Part shown: positions 13,221 through 21,996 of the stretch, one piece after another
Layout of the letters: every line of letters begins with the position of its first letter
Position numbering within the stretch: position 1 is the stretch's first letter
Assembly (NCBI GenBank): GCA_026826555.1
Contig: JAKSZT010054304.1
Coordinates: forward strand, 31,799,888 to 31,863,887
DNA: 64,000 nt
Direction: 5' to 3'
Source of the DNA: Tolypeutes matacus
Lineage: Eukaryota; Chordata; Mammalia; Cingulata; Chlamyphoridae
Notes under the pieces: model-generated
Told to the model about the DNA's origin: nothing
The model's database searches: none
What the model saw: the letters and a program-made list of their open reading frames with translations, nothing else
Program-made: the position numbers and the translations under genes

Positions 13221-13689
13221 CATTTTAAATCTGAAAGGTCTATTTTAATATAACCAAGGTGGACAGCTAGGAAAATCACTTTCTATTCTGTAGTTTACCA
13301 CTTCCAATTAAACCTCCTTAATTTATCACCTCCTTAAAGGGATAGATAATAAACATTTTAGGTCTGCAGGTATGACCTCTGTCACAAATACTTGACTCTG
13401 CTGTTCTGACACAAAATCAACCATAGAAAATATGTGAATTGATGTGTATGGCTGTGTTTCAATGAGACTATATTCATAGAAACAGGCAGCTTGCCCATGG
13501 GCAGTGGTTTGCCTACCCTGCTACCATCCCCTAAAGTGGGAGTGCTCATATTCTACAATTTATCATCAGAATATATGGAAATGTTAATATGTTTATCTGG
13601 CATATTTAATTAACAACTAGAAAGTAGATTCATCCTAAATATCCATTAACAAAATTAAATTGTGTAAAACTATATAATTAAATTTTGTG
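13221..13689. repeat. Unassigned sequence with hAT-type MITE fragment
   Basis: At about 13440-13540 the motif 'atggctgtgtttcaatgag' is followed by 'gggcagtggtttgcctaccc', the 3' half of the hAT-Charlie-type miniature element seen more completely at 56.6-56.9 kb. The remainder is unassigned. Confidence 0.6.
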
Positions 13690-14335
13690 TTTGAATTTTA
13701 AGCAATCGTCATTCTCCCCACCCCTAGTTTGTAAGCAGAGAATAATTCCATGCTCAGTTGACTTTGAGCTTGTACATAATTACTTTTGCCAATGGAATGA
13801 ATGTGGAAGTGACACTGTGCCCATTCTGAGAAGAGGTTTTAAGGGTAATTTCTGTTTCTCATCCACATCTTGAGCAACTTCAACCTACCATAAGAAAAAC
13901 TCAGAGTTGTGGTTGCTCCTCAGATTGGGTCCAGAATCAGGAAAGATGTTGAATAGCTATGGTCAGACCTGACCCAAAGCCTAGAACTGAGCCTTGCTCA
14001 AGTTCATATGATCCACAGAACTTGGAAAAAATTAATATATGCATCTGTTTTTATTCTTTTTCACTTATTGTTCTTATCTTGGGCAAATTCACTGCATTTT
14101 ACTTTGGGGCTACTCTGCTACATCAAAACAAGCTTCTGGTTTCTTAATGCACCACCAAACCTCCCAAAGATGCATGCATGAGCCCAGATGAGATCAGCTT
14201 AATTTACCCAATATTACCTGATCCCCTACTTCAGGGTTCATGAACTTAGGATAATGTTTTTTAGAAAGAATTATCTTAAGCCACTAAGTTTGTGATGGTT
14301 TGCTAGGCTTCAATAGCTTACTGATATAACTTGTT
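13690..14335 (+). mobile_element. Ancient MLT1-like MaLR LTR
   Basis: The motif 'ttgccaatggaatgaatgtg' near 13788 and the terminus 'taagccactaagtttgtga' to 'atagcttactgatataac' near 14277-14329 follow the order of older MaLR LTRs. The middle, about 14035-14160, looks interrupted or diverged. No TSD was recognised. Confidence 0.6.
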
Positions 14336-14394
14336 AGACTTAACAACTAGGTTTTGGCTTTGCAGGTAAAGATTTCATTAAAAACAAACTTCCC

Positions 14395-14935
14395 CTTTAA
14401 ACTTGTTTATATCAGTTTTTGCAATCTCAGTTAATGTCACCATCACCCACTTAGACATCCTTGGCTCTACTCTTTTACTTACTTCCCACTCTATATTGCC
14501 ATACTTGCAGGTCTTGTTTGTTCTTTGTATAATATATGTAATGTGCAATTTTACTTCTTACCATCTTCAGTGCTGCCACATGTCATATTTAATCTCTTGG
14601 AAATCCTTTCAGTTTTTCCTTCAAAATATATGTAAAATCGAAGTACTATTAATCACTACCGATATTACCACCTTGTCCAAACTACTGTCATTTCCTGACT
14701 ACATTGTTGCAGTAGTTTGTCAGTAGTTGCCCATGCTTTTGCTATTGACACACTATATTCTATTCACAACACAACAGTCAAATGATACTATTATAAAATT
14801 ATTCAGATTATGTCTGTTGCTCAAAATGTCCCATTTTTTCCCATATCATGTTGTATATTCACAAATTCTAAATAACAGTAGAAGCATAACCATTAAAACT
14901 AAAAGGAATGATAGATCATGAAAAATAAGCTAAAC
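14395..14935 (+). repeat. Ancient L2-type LINE fragment
   Basis: Sense copy of the family seen antisense at 1.2-2.2 kb: 'ctactgtcatttcctgac', 'gcagtagtttgtcagtagt', then 'ctattcacaacacaacagtc'. The 107-residue ORF on this strand is a chance frame in the relic. Confidence 0.55.
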
Positions 14936-16128
14936 TTAAACTATATGCACATATCCGTCTTTATAGAAAAAGAGATATATAGATTTTTCCTTATAATTAA
15001 AGGTTTATAATGAGGTATCAGAGTGACTCACTGGCTCACACATATTGTAGTTGGGATATCACTGCCATACAAACAACCCATTGGGGTCTGTGTGTGTGTG
15101 TGTGTGTGTGTTAGTCACATACAATCATTATACAATTGTTTTCATGCAGAAATCCAATAAATGAATCCTATCAAAGCAGATTAGTTCTGGTTGATAGAAG
15201 GGAATGGTGTTGGAGAGGCAGAAAATTTGCCTTCCTCTCATCTCTCAAAAGCTTCTGCTGCAACTCCAAGGAGCCCTCAGGTTTCTGAAAAACAGTTTTA
15301 CAAAAAAACTACTAACCCAAAGTAAAGTAAAAACACATAATTCAGGGTGAGTTTATCCAGTAGGGGCTACAATTATCTACAATCTCTCTGAGGATCATAA
15401 AAACCTAGTACCTGTTTATGCATTACCCTCATATCACCATAGCAACTGAGAAAAAGTTAGAATTCTTTAAAATTATTTTAAAATTCAAAATTCCTATAAA
15501 TGGTCATTTGAACTTATAAATAGTTTAGAGGATGGCATACTATGGGATGGATCTTTGGCTTCTGTCTCTGGAAGAATGACCAGAATGACTATAATTATTT
15601 ATGTGTTATAATAGTAAGACAGTAATGTATTAAAAGCTGCCTGTTTACATTCTCATCCACAGCACTTTCCAGATAGTCTTTCGTATTAGGTTGAAAGGGC
15701 TATAATATAAGAAGGGTGGAAACATGCCTGAAGCAGGTCTGTGGTGACAGTTCTCTGATCATTTGACAAATCCTGGCCCAGGAAGTTACAATATAACAAG
15801 TAGAGTAGTAAATACAGAGGATTCCTTTGAAAAGTTAAATCCCTGTGGAGCAGAATTTGTAAGAATATGAAGGAAATTTACATTTCAACACATTTTTCAT
15901 TTCTATTTCCTACAGAGGACTTTCACAGAACAATTGCACTTTTTAAACTTCTTTGCTTTAGTTGAGTCAGCAGCAAAGGTCCTGCTGCTAAGTCACATTA
16001 CCCCAACATTTTAAAAGCACATTCATACATACCAAAGTCACTTAGTTAAATAACACTTTACAATAGCTCTCTGAGTCTGCTCGATTTGCTTAATTTGCAT
16101 CAGTGAGGTCATGTAATATTTTTATGTA
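14936..16128. other. Unassigned sequence with (TG)n
   Basis: A TG dinucleotide run lies at about 15090-15111. No exon or recognised repeat is visible elsewhere in this stretch. Confidence 0.5.
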
Positions 16129-16276
16129 AAATTTATGTAATCTAAGTACCTTTAAAAAATGTATTTAAAAAATAACACTTTGGTGTTGTGAGAAAAAAAA
16201 TTGAATTTAGCAAATCACAGTCTTAACACTTTTATAGACTTTGTATTTTATTTGTGTGGGAACTCCCTTTTTTCCT
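16129..16276 (+). repeat. Left copy of a ~110-bp direct repeat with L1 tail
   Basis: About 45 bases of L1 3' terminus ('aatctaagtacctttaaaa') are followed by a sequence beginning 'ataacactttggtgttgtg' and ending near 'ggaactcccttttttcc'. The same order recurs at 24680-24842, at roughly 85% identity by eye. Here the repeat is followed immediately by an L1 ORF2 end rather than by unique DNA. Confidence 0.8.
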
Positions 16277-17474
16277 TCAACTGATGAGTGGATTAACAAA
16301 CTGTGGTATATACATAAAATGGTATATTACTCAGCTGTAAGAACTAATACAGTACTAATATATGAGACAAGATGGATGAACCTTGAAGACTTTATGTTGA
16401 GTTAAGCAAGCCAGACATTGAAGGGCAAATATTACAAGACCTCACTGATATAAATTAAGCAAACTGAGCAGAATAATGGAGCAAGAGTCTGGAAGGTAGA
16501 TTTACAGGAAATAGAAAGGGAGAAGAAGGGGAGGCGGCTGTGGCTCAATCAGTGGGGCTCCCGTTTACCATATGGGAGGCCCTGGGTTCGGTTCCCGGGG
16601 CCTCCTGGTGAAGGCAAGCCCGCCCGCACGGCGTGGTTGACTGACCCAGTGAGCACAAGCAGCAAGGGGGGGATAAATGAAGAAATAAATAAAATCTTTA
16701 AAAAAAAAAAAAAATCAGAAAGGGAGAAGAAGGTTGTGAGCCAACACCCATACAGGCAAAATCTATGATAAGGTAGAAGTGTGTAGTTGGACAGTGAAGG
16801 GATATTACAGGAGTGCAGCGATAATATTGGGTTGGGGGGTGCATGTTTGACAGGGGGATAGAGTGGGGAGGATGGGTTGGAATGTCCAGGGAACTGGGGG
16901 GAGGGTTGGGGGAGGGATCAGGTAAACACTGGGGATTGGCGGGTATGTGGTTAAAAGCACAAAGTTGGGAATGTTCTTATGGCAATAAGACAAGGAAGGG
17001 TTACTAGTTTAGGGTGTTGGATGGGGGGGCATTCAGGATAGAGCACACCTGGAGCAGGCTTCTAGGGAGTGTGCAAGTGATCTTTTTGTCATTATGTGTT
17101 GTATCAGTGGGTGGAGACCCACATAATGAGCAGGAAAGAGGTGGACTCCCATCCTGGAGAGGACCGATATATTCTCAAACAGAGGGCCAGGAGTCTCTCG
17201 AGAGCATGGGTGGTTCATAATAGGGGAGGACAAACCAGTGTGTCAAGATCTCAGTGTTGTTGCAAGTAACTATGAATCTTGTCATCCAAGGAGTGAAACC
17301 AGGGGGTGACTGTGGACCTTGAGGGAAGAGGGAGGGAAGAATAGAATAGATGGAACAGGGGGTATTTAGTGGGCAATGGAAGTGTTCTACATGATCTTGC
17401 AATGATGAATACAGGCCATGTTAAATACCATCAAAATTTATAAAAGTGTATGATCTAAAATGTAAACCATAAGT
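16277..17474 (+). mobile_element. 5'-truncated L1: ORF2 end plus partial 3' UTR
   Basis: The first 190 bases match the terminal ORF2 coding region ('gatgagtggattaacaaac', 'tggtatattactcagc') and are followed by the 3' UTR seen in the larger L1 at 21.4-24.7 kb. The two copies align from here to 17474, corresponding to 21.82-22.80 kb of the other. At 17474 the alignment stops and a GC-rich unrelated sequence begins. A SINE is inserted at 16530-16716. Confidence 0.8.
16530..16716 (+). mobile_element. tRNA-Ala-derived SINE (DAS-like) with 17-bp TSD
   Basis: A perfect 17-bp repeat, agaaagggagaagaagg, lies at 16513-16529 and 16717-16733. The element starts 'ggaggcggctgtggctca', has an A-box-like segment and a B box (ggttcggttcc, 16585-16595), then a GC-rich unrelated body and an 'aaataaataaaatcttt' A-rich tail. 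The TSD lies inside the L1 3' UTR, so the SINE is younger than that L1. Such heads and tails are typical of xenarthran SINEs and are the best taxonomic marker in the window. Confidence 0.93.
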
Positions 17475-18208
17475 TGTGGGAACATGACCGAGGGATTAGG
17501 CATATAAACCTTAGCTTTCACTAAAACAACAAAGAAAAAGTCAAAGGCTGCCAGAAGACCTGTTTTGGGGCACAGCAAACCAGGGCACTGCTTACCAACT
17601 CTCCGAAGAATGAGAGTCAGAGACACGAAGAAGCCAAAACAAGTAATTGTGAGTTATTAAACCTCCCGGCTGCCAGGAAGGGCTCCCCTCACCCACTCCT
17701 GAGATATTAAATGAGGATAAAACTGGTGAATTGTATCTAACTGAGAGTAGAGCAGATGTCTACCTCCACGGGAAGGTGTTCTGGGGGTACTGGACAGATG
17801 GGGAAGCCAGGAATAATTGTGGGTTGCTTACCTCGGTGGCTGGAAGGGGCTCACATACCCGGCACCTCAGCCTAGGTGGAGACCCTAGCCCCCTTCTCCG
17901 AACAGGAGTGGGACACAGATTTCCTGCAAGGAAGAGGGGTCTGGGAGGGTGGAGAGTGATTTTTTTGTGGCAAGTTAGCCAGCTAAGCCCCTCTTGAATA
18001 TCGGAAGGGACCCTGATAGGACAGACAGAGGGGAGGGGCATCACCGCAGGTTGGCGGTCATGCCCAGCCACCTAGGTAAGGAGAGGAATTACATCAGTGA
18101 AGAGGCAGAGACAGGAAGCTATCAGCACCACTCCAGCTGACTGCAGGGTATCTAACCTGCCTGAAGGCAACAGGGCAGATAGCCTTCTGAAAGGCCCACT
18201 AACCCAAG
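17475..18208. other. GC-rich unidentified block with internal repeat
   Basis: This is distinctly richer in G+C than its flanks. Two related subsegments, about 17645-17695 and 17811-17865, both run 'aattgtg.gtt...ttacc/aacctc' into 'ggctgccaggaagggct' or 'gtggctggaaggggct'. The ORFs, the longest 103 residues on the minus strand, show no domain. It ends at a tRNA-like sequence and a poly(A) tail, so all or part may be the 5' portion of a retroposed transcript. I do not recognise the parent. Confidence 0.45.
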
Positions 18209-18412
18209 AAGACAGAATAGCTCAGTGGAAGAATTCCTGACTACCAAATATGAGGTCATGGTTCAATTCCTGGCTATTCTTTGAGAAGTAATTCATCAGG
18301 TTATCAGGCATCCAGCTGAAACTTTATGATGAGAATATATAGACATTTTCTTTGTATTAGCTTTTCTTGGATCTCTTATTTAATAAAATAAAAAAAAAAA
18401 AAAAAAAAAAAA
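18209..18412 (+). mobile_element. tRNA-Gly-like retroposon with poly(A) tail
   Basis: Positions 18216-18283 align along their length with a glycine tRNA: 'tagctcagtggaagaattc' for the D arm, ACC at the anticodon position, and a B box 'ggttcaattcc'. The stems are decayed, so it is not a functional tRNA. It is followed by about 105 bases of unrelated tail, AATAAA near 18382, and 24 A at about 18389-18412. This order (tRNA head, body, A tail) is that of a SINE, but from a different tRNA than the alanine-type SINEs elsewhere in the window. No TSD was found. Confidence 0.6.
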
Positions 18413-19152
18413 AGCTTCCCTTTCTTTTATTTTCTTTACTTTACACACTAAAACCCAGTTCAAAACCTGCAGGGGGCAGGCTGCAGGGTGAATGATTGAG
18501 GAACACCAGCAGCCTGAGAAGATCCTTAGGGATCTAAGAGAGAAGTCTGTTTTTCCTTGTTTATTATTATTTTTTCTTCTGTTTCTTTTTTTTCAAATAC
18601 CAGTTGTTGCTGTCTTTTTTCTTGCTTGTTTTGTATCCCCCTTCTTTGTTTCTCTGCTTGTTAATTTTTGGTTACTGATCTATTCTACCTAAGTTATTTC
18701 TTCGCACTCCTTCATCTTTATATCTTTTGTTTTCCATTGTCGTTCTTTCATTCCATCTCATTTATTTGGTCTCCAGTTTTTCTTGTTTGTGTTTCTCCCT
18801 TTCTTCTTTTTTCTCTGTGCACTTTCTCTTTTTTACTTTTTTCTTTCTCTTTTTTCTCTTTTCTTTTACCCTCTTCTCACCAGTCCAGACTTTTAGTTCA
18901 ATCTACATATTTTTTCTCTATTCTGTTTCTTGTTTCATTGTTTATATTCCACTTTCATAATCTTATTCCTCTGTGCTTCTTACTTGTGTTAATTTTTCAG
19001 TTTTTTAGGTCTTGTATGATTGCTCTCCTACCTTTTATTATTATCATTACTTAAATCTTTTTGTCTTCCTATCTCTTTCCTTTTCTCTGGTCCTATTTTT
19101 TATTTATTTTTTTCTTTCAAAGGAACATAGGCAGAACTCTCTCACAAAAAAA
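18413..19152 (+). mobile_element. L1 5' UTR-like T-rich segment, sense
   Basis: A GC-richer start (about 18455-18545) is followed by a long T/C-rich tract. The segment is about 80% similar by eye to the reverse complement of 20755-21230, the 5' UTR of the inverted L1, and ends with a 72-base motif at 19080-19151. The 128- and 263-residue ORFs on this strand in the 18.6-20.5 kb region come from T-rich or antisense L1 sequence and are not genes. Confidence 0.65.
19080..19151 (+). repeat. Left arm of near-identical inverted repeat
   Basis: The segment starting 'cttttctctggtcctattt' and ending 'gcagaactctctcacaaaa' recurs as its reverse complement at 21351-21413, with about 97% identity outside a roughly 10-base length difference in an A/T run. 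The arms bound 2.2 kb of inverted L1. Confidence 0.9.
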
Positions 19153-19228
19153 CTAATTCCAAAACAAGTAGAAGGAAAGAAATACCAAGACTAGAGCATA
19201 AGTAAATTAAATTGTGAATAAATACATG
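19153..19228 (+). pseudogene. L1 ORF2 internal fragment, sense
   Basis: The plus strand encodes a short, decayed stretch with KLIPKQVEGKKYQD, which aligns with the linker region of L1 ORF2 that is KPK...RRKE-like in other mammals. It is joined directly to the 5' UTR-like motif on its left and runs into oppositely oriented endonuclease sequence on its right. Too short to prove alone. Confidence 0.55.
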
Positions 19229-19577
19229 AAGCATAAATGTTTATGATTGTTCTTTCTTCTTGAAAGATTACCCCTTTCAGTAATATATAGTGTCCTTCTT
19301 TGTCTCTTACAATAATTTTGTATTTAAAGTCTATTTTGTCTGATATTAGTATAGCTACTCCCACCGTTTTTTGATTATTGTTTTCTTATAAAATTGTTTT
19401 CCAGTCATTCACTTTCAGCCTCCATGAATCCCTGGGTCTAAGGTGGGTTTCTTGTAGACAGCATATAGATGGGTCATATTTCCTTATCCATTCTGCCAAT
19501 CTGTGTCTCTTGACTGGTGAGTTTAATCCATTAACATTCAGTGTTATTACTCTCAGGAAATTACTTACATCAACCAT
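19205..19577 (-). pseudogene. L1 ORF2 endonuclease N-terminus, inverted
   Basis: The minus strand starts at an ATG (19575-19577) and reads LNVNGLNSPVKRHRLAEWI, then CCLQETHL, the first motifs of the L1 AP-like endonuclease, with the Asn and Glu of the active site present. A stop follows DWKTIL; a neighbouring frame then continues with VGVAILISDKIDFK and RDKEGHY. The frame is lost by about 19210, so the rest of the endonuclease and all of the reverse transcriptase are missing from this segment. Dead copy. Confidence 0.9.
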
Positions 19578-19755
19578 ATTTTCTTTTGGTCTATGTATGT
19601 CATATGTTGTTTTTTATTTCTCTATCTTTTTAGTTGTTCTTACACTCTCCTCCAACTCTCACTCTCCTGTTTTTTCCTTCCAATCTGCAGCACTCCCTTT
19701 AGTATTTCTTGAAGGGCGGGTTTCTTATTGGCATAGTTTCTTCAGTTCTGTTTAT

Positions 19756-20640
19756 CTATGAATATTTTGAACTCTCCATCATTTTTGAATGCCCACTTTG
19801 CTGGATTGAGAATTCTTGGCTGGAAGTTTTTTCTTTTAATACCTTAACTATGTCATACCATTGCCTTCTTGCCTCCATGGTTTCAGATGAGAAATCAGCA
19901 CTTAATCTTATGGAGCTTCCTTTGTATATGATGGTTCTCTTTTCTCTTGCTGCTTTCAGTATTTTCTCTTTGTCTTGGACATTGGACAGTTTGACCAGTA
20001 AATGTCTTGGAGTAGGCCTGTTAGGATTTATACTGTTTGAGGTATACTGTGCTTCTTGGACATGTACATCCATCTCCCTCAATAAGGTTGAGAAGTTTTC
20101 AGCCATTATTTCCCCCAACACTCTGTCTGTCCCCTTTCTCTTCTCTTCTCCCTCTGGTATGCCCATAATGCATATGTTTGTGTGTTTTGTATTGTCATTC
20201 AAATGCCTAGTTCCCTGCTGTATTTTTTCTATCTTTTTATCTACCTGTTCTACTGTCTATTTGATTACAGATGTACTGTCTTCCAGATCATTAATTCTTT
20301 CCTCAGCCTGTTCAAGTCTGTTCTTCCAGTGTCTTTTTGATTTTTTGGATTGTGCCCTTCATCATCATCATGTCCATTATCTTTTTATGTATGTTCACAG
20401 TTTCTTCAGTATGTTCTCGCACTGTCTTCTTAACATCCTTAATCTCTTCCTTCACTTCATTAAGTTAGTCCATGATATTTATTTGGGCAGCTTTTATTAG
20501 TTGTTCATTGTTCTGCATCTCTTCTTGTTTTTTAGTTTGTCCATTGGACTGGGCTATGTCTTCCTGTTTCTTAGTATGGTTTGTAATTTTTTGTTGCTGC
20601 CTGGTTATCTTTTTATCTTGATGGGTTTATTCATTTGATT
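19756..20640 (-). pseudogene. L1 ORF1 pseudogene, inverted
   Basis: The C-terminal 148 codons are open and contain the RNA-binding core: ICIMGIPEGEE, then TPRHLLVKL, KILKAAREK and ARRQWYDI. Upstream, to about 20640, the lysine/glutamate-rich coiled-coil part is readable but broken by stops. ORF1p is the trimeric RNA chaperone of L1 particles. It precedes the ORF2 start at 19577 on the same strand with the usual short intergenic gap. It cannot make a full protein. Confidence 0.88.
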
Positions 20641-21350
20641 AGCTTCTCCCTTTACTCTAGGGTTTTACCTAATTGCTGTTTTTATGTGTGTGTTAAGTTT
20701 TCTCTTTGACACTTTGTTCTTCTTATTCTATTTCATTGCTCTTGTCTATGTTTCCTTGAAGGAAAAAATTAGGGCCAGAGAAAGTGAAAGAGATAAGAAA
20801 AGAAAATGGATAATTGTAATAATAATATTAATCATTAGAAGAGGAACCATATAAGGCATTGGAAACTGATTATTTAACTCATATAAGGAGTGTAGAGTAA
20901 TATGAATTAAAAAGTGGAGTATCAACAATGAAATGGGAATCCAAATAGAGAAAAATACATAGAATGAATTCAAAGGCCAGAATGATGTAGAGTGAGGGAA
21001 ATTGAAAAGACAAAATGAACAAAAGTTAATAAAAGAATGAAAACAAGATAGATGAGATAGAAATAAAAACCATAAAAGGACTAAACAGAAAGAGGTGGAA
21101 TGTAAGAACAACAAAAAACAGAAGATAGAAAAATGAAGGAAGGAAAAGAGATAGTGTTGGTGAACAAAATCAGTATATACAAAAGGGGATATCAAGGAAG
21201 AGGAAACACAGAAACCAAGATTCAAGCCAGCTGCACTTTGAGGAATTTATCTCTTGGTCCTGCTCCCTCCAGATTGATGCCCTTAAGCCTCCTACTCTGT
21301 GGATTCCCAAAATAGCTCACTTGGGCAAGATACTGCCCCCACTCAGCCAT
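20641..21350 (-). mobile_element. 5' UTR of the inverted L1
   Basis: Read on the minus strand it starts near 'atggctgagtgggggcag' (21349 downward), passes a GC-richer 150 bases, then a long T-rich tract, and meets ORF1 at about 20640. A start with an ATGGC-type motif followed by a GC-rich part is typical of mammalian L1 5' ends. The 159-residue minus-strand ORF here is T-rich UTR. Confidence 0.65.
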
Positions 21351-21413
21351 TTTTTATGAGAGAGTTCTGCCTATGTTCCTTTGAAAGAAAAAAAAAATAG
21401 GACCAGAGAAAAG
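21351..21413 (-). repeat. Right arm of near-identical inverted repeat
   Basis: Reverse complement of 19080-19151. On its right it touches sense L1 ORF2 sequence beginning 'acttctccatgaaag', with a few bases of shared sequence at the junction. Confidence 0.9.
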
Positions 21414-21996
21414 ACTTCTCCATGAAAGAAATACAAATGGTGAAAAAGCACATGAAAAGATGTTCAACATCACTAGCTATTTGGGAAATGCAAATCAAAA
21501 CTACAATGAGATACCACTTTACACCCATTAGACTGGTGGCTATTCAATAAACAGAGGACTATAAGTGTTGGAGAAGATGTGGAGGAATGGAAACCCCCAC
21601 CCAATGCTTGTGAGAGTGTAAAATGGCCCAGCCATTAAGGAGGACAGTTTGGTAGTTCCTCAAAAAATAAGTATAGATCTACCATATGATCCAGCAATTT
21701 TACTGCTGGGTATATACCCAAAAGGATTGAAAACAAAGACACAAACAGATATATGCACACCAGTGTTCATAACAGCATTATTCACTGTTGCCAAAAGCTG
21801 GAATCAACCCAAATGTCCATCAACAGACGAACAGATAAACAAAATGTGATACATACATATAATGGCATATTACTCAACTGTGAGAAGGAATACAGTGCTA
21901 ACACACGGGATAACTTGGATGAATCTTGAGGACATTATGTTGAATGAAGCAAACCAGGCATTGAAGGATGAACATTACATGACCTCCCTGATGTGA
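21411..21996 (+). pseudogene. L1 ORF2 C-terminal fragment, sense
   Basis: Sense coding sequence of the ORF2 C-terminus. The frame at 21649-21849 reads LPYDPAILLLGIYPKG and then SWNQPKCPSTDEQI, both strongly conserved L1 motifs. The last codons end in a TGA at 21994-21996. Frames are shifted upstream of 21649. With the reverse transcriptase missing, this is the 3' half of the interrupted L1. Confidence 0.92.

Noticed and set aside
12487..13228. ORFs of 116 and 182 codons on opposite strands
   Set aside because: They cover the GC-rich solo LTR, where stops are rare; no retroviral or host domain.
18209..18290. Possible functional tRNA-Gly gene
   Set aside because: The acceptor and T stems do not pair properly and a body plus poly(A) follow; it is a retroposon.
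19378..20500. Plus-strand ORFs of 127 and 263 codons
   Set aside because: They are antisense to clear L1 endonuclease and ORF1 coding sequence; the hydrophobic, T-rich translation is a by-product.
20746..21225. Minus-strand 159-codon ORF resembling a membrane protein
   Set aside because: It lies in the T-rich L1 5' UTR; T-rich DNA gives Phe/Leu/Ser-rich pseudo-membrane segments.
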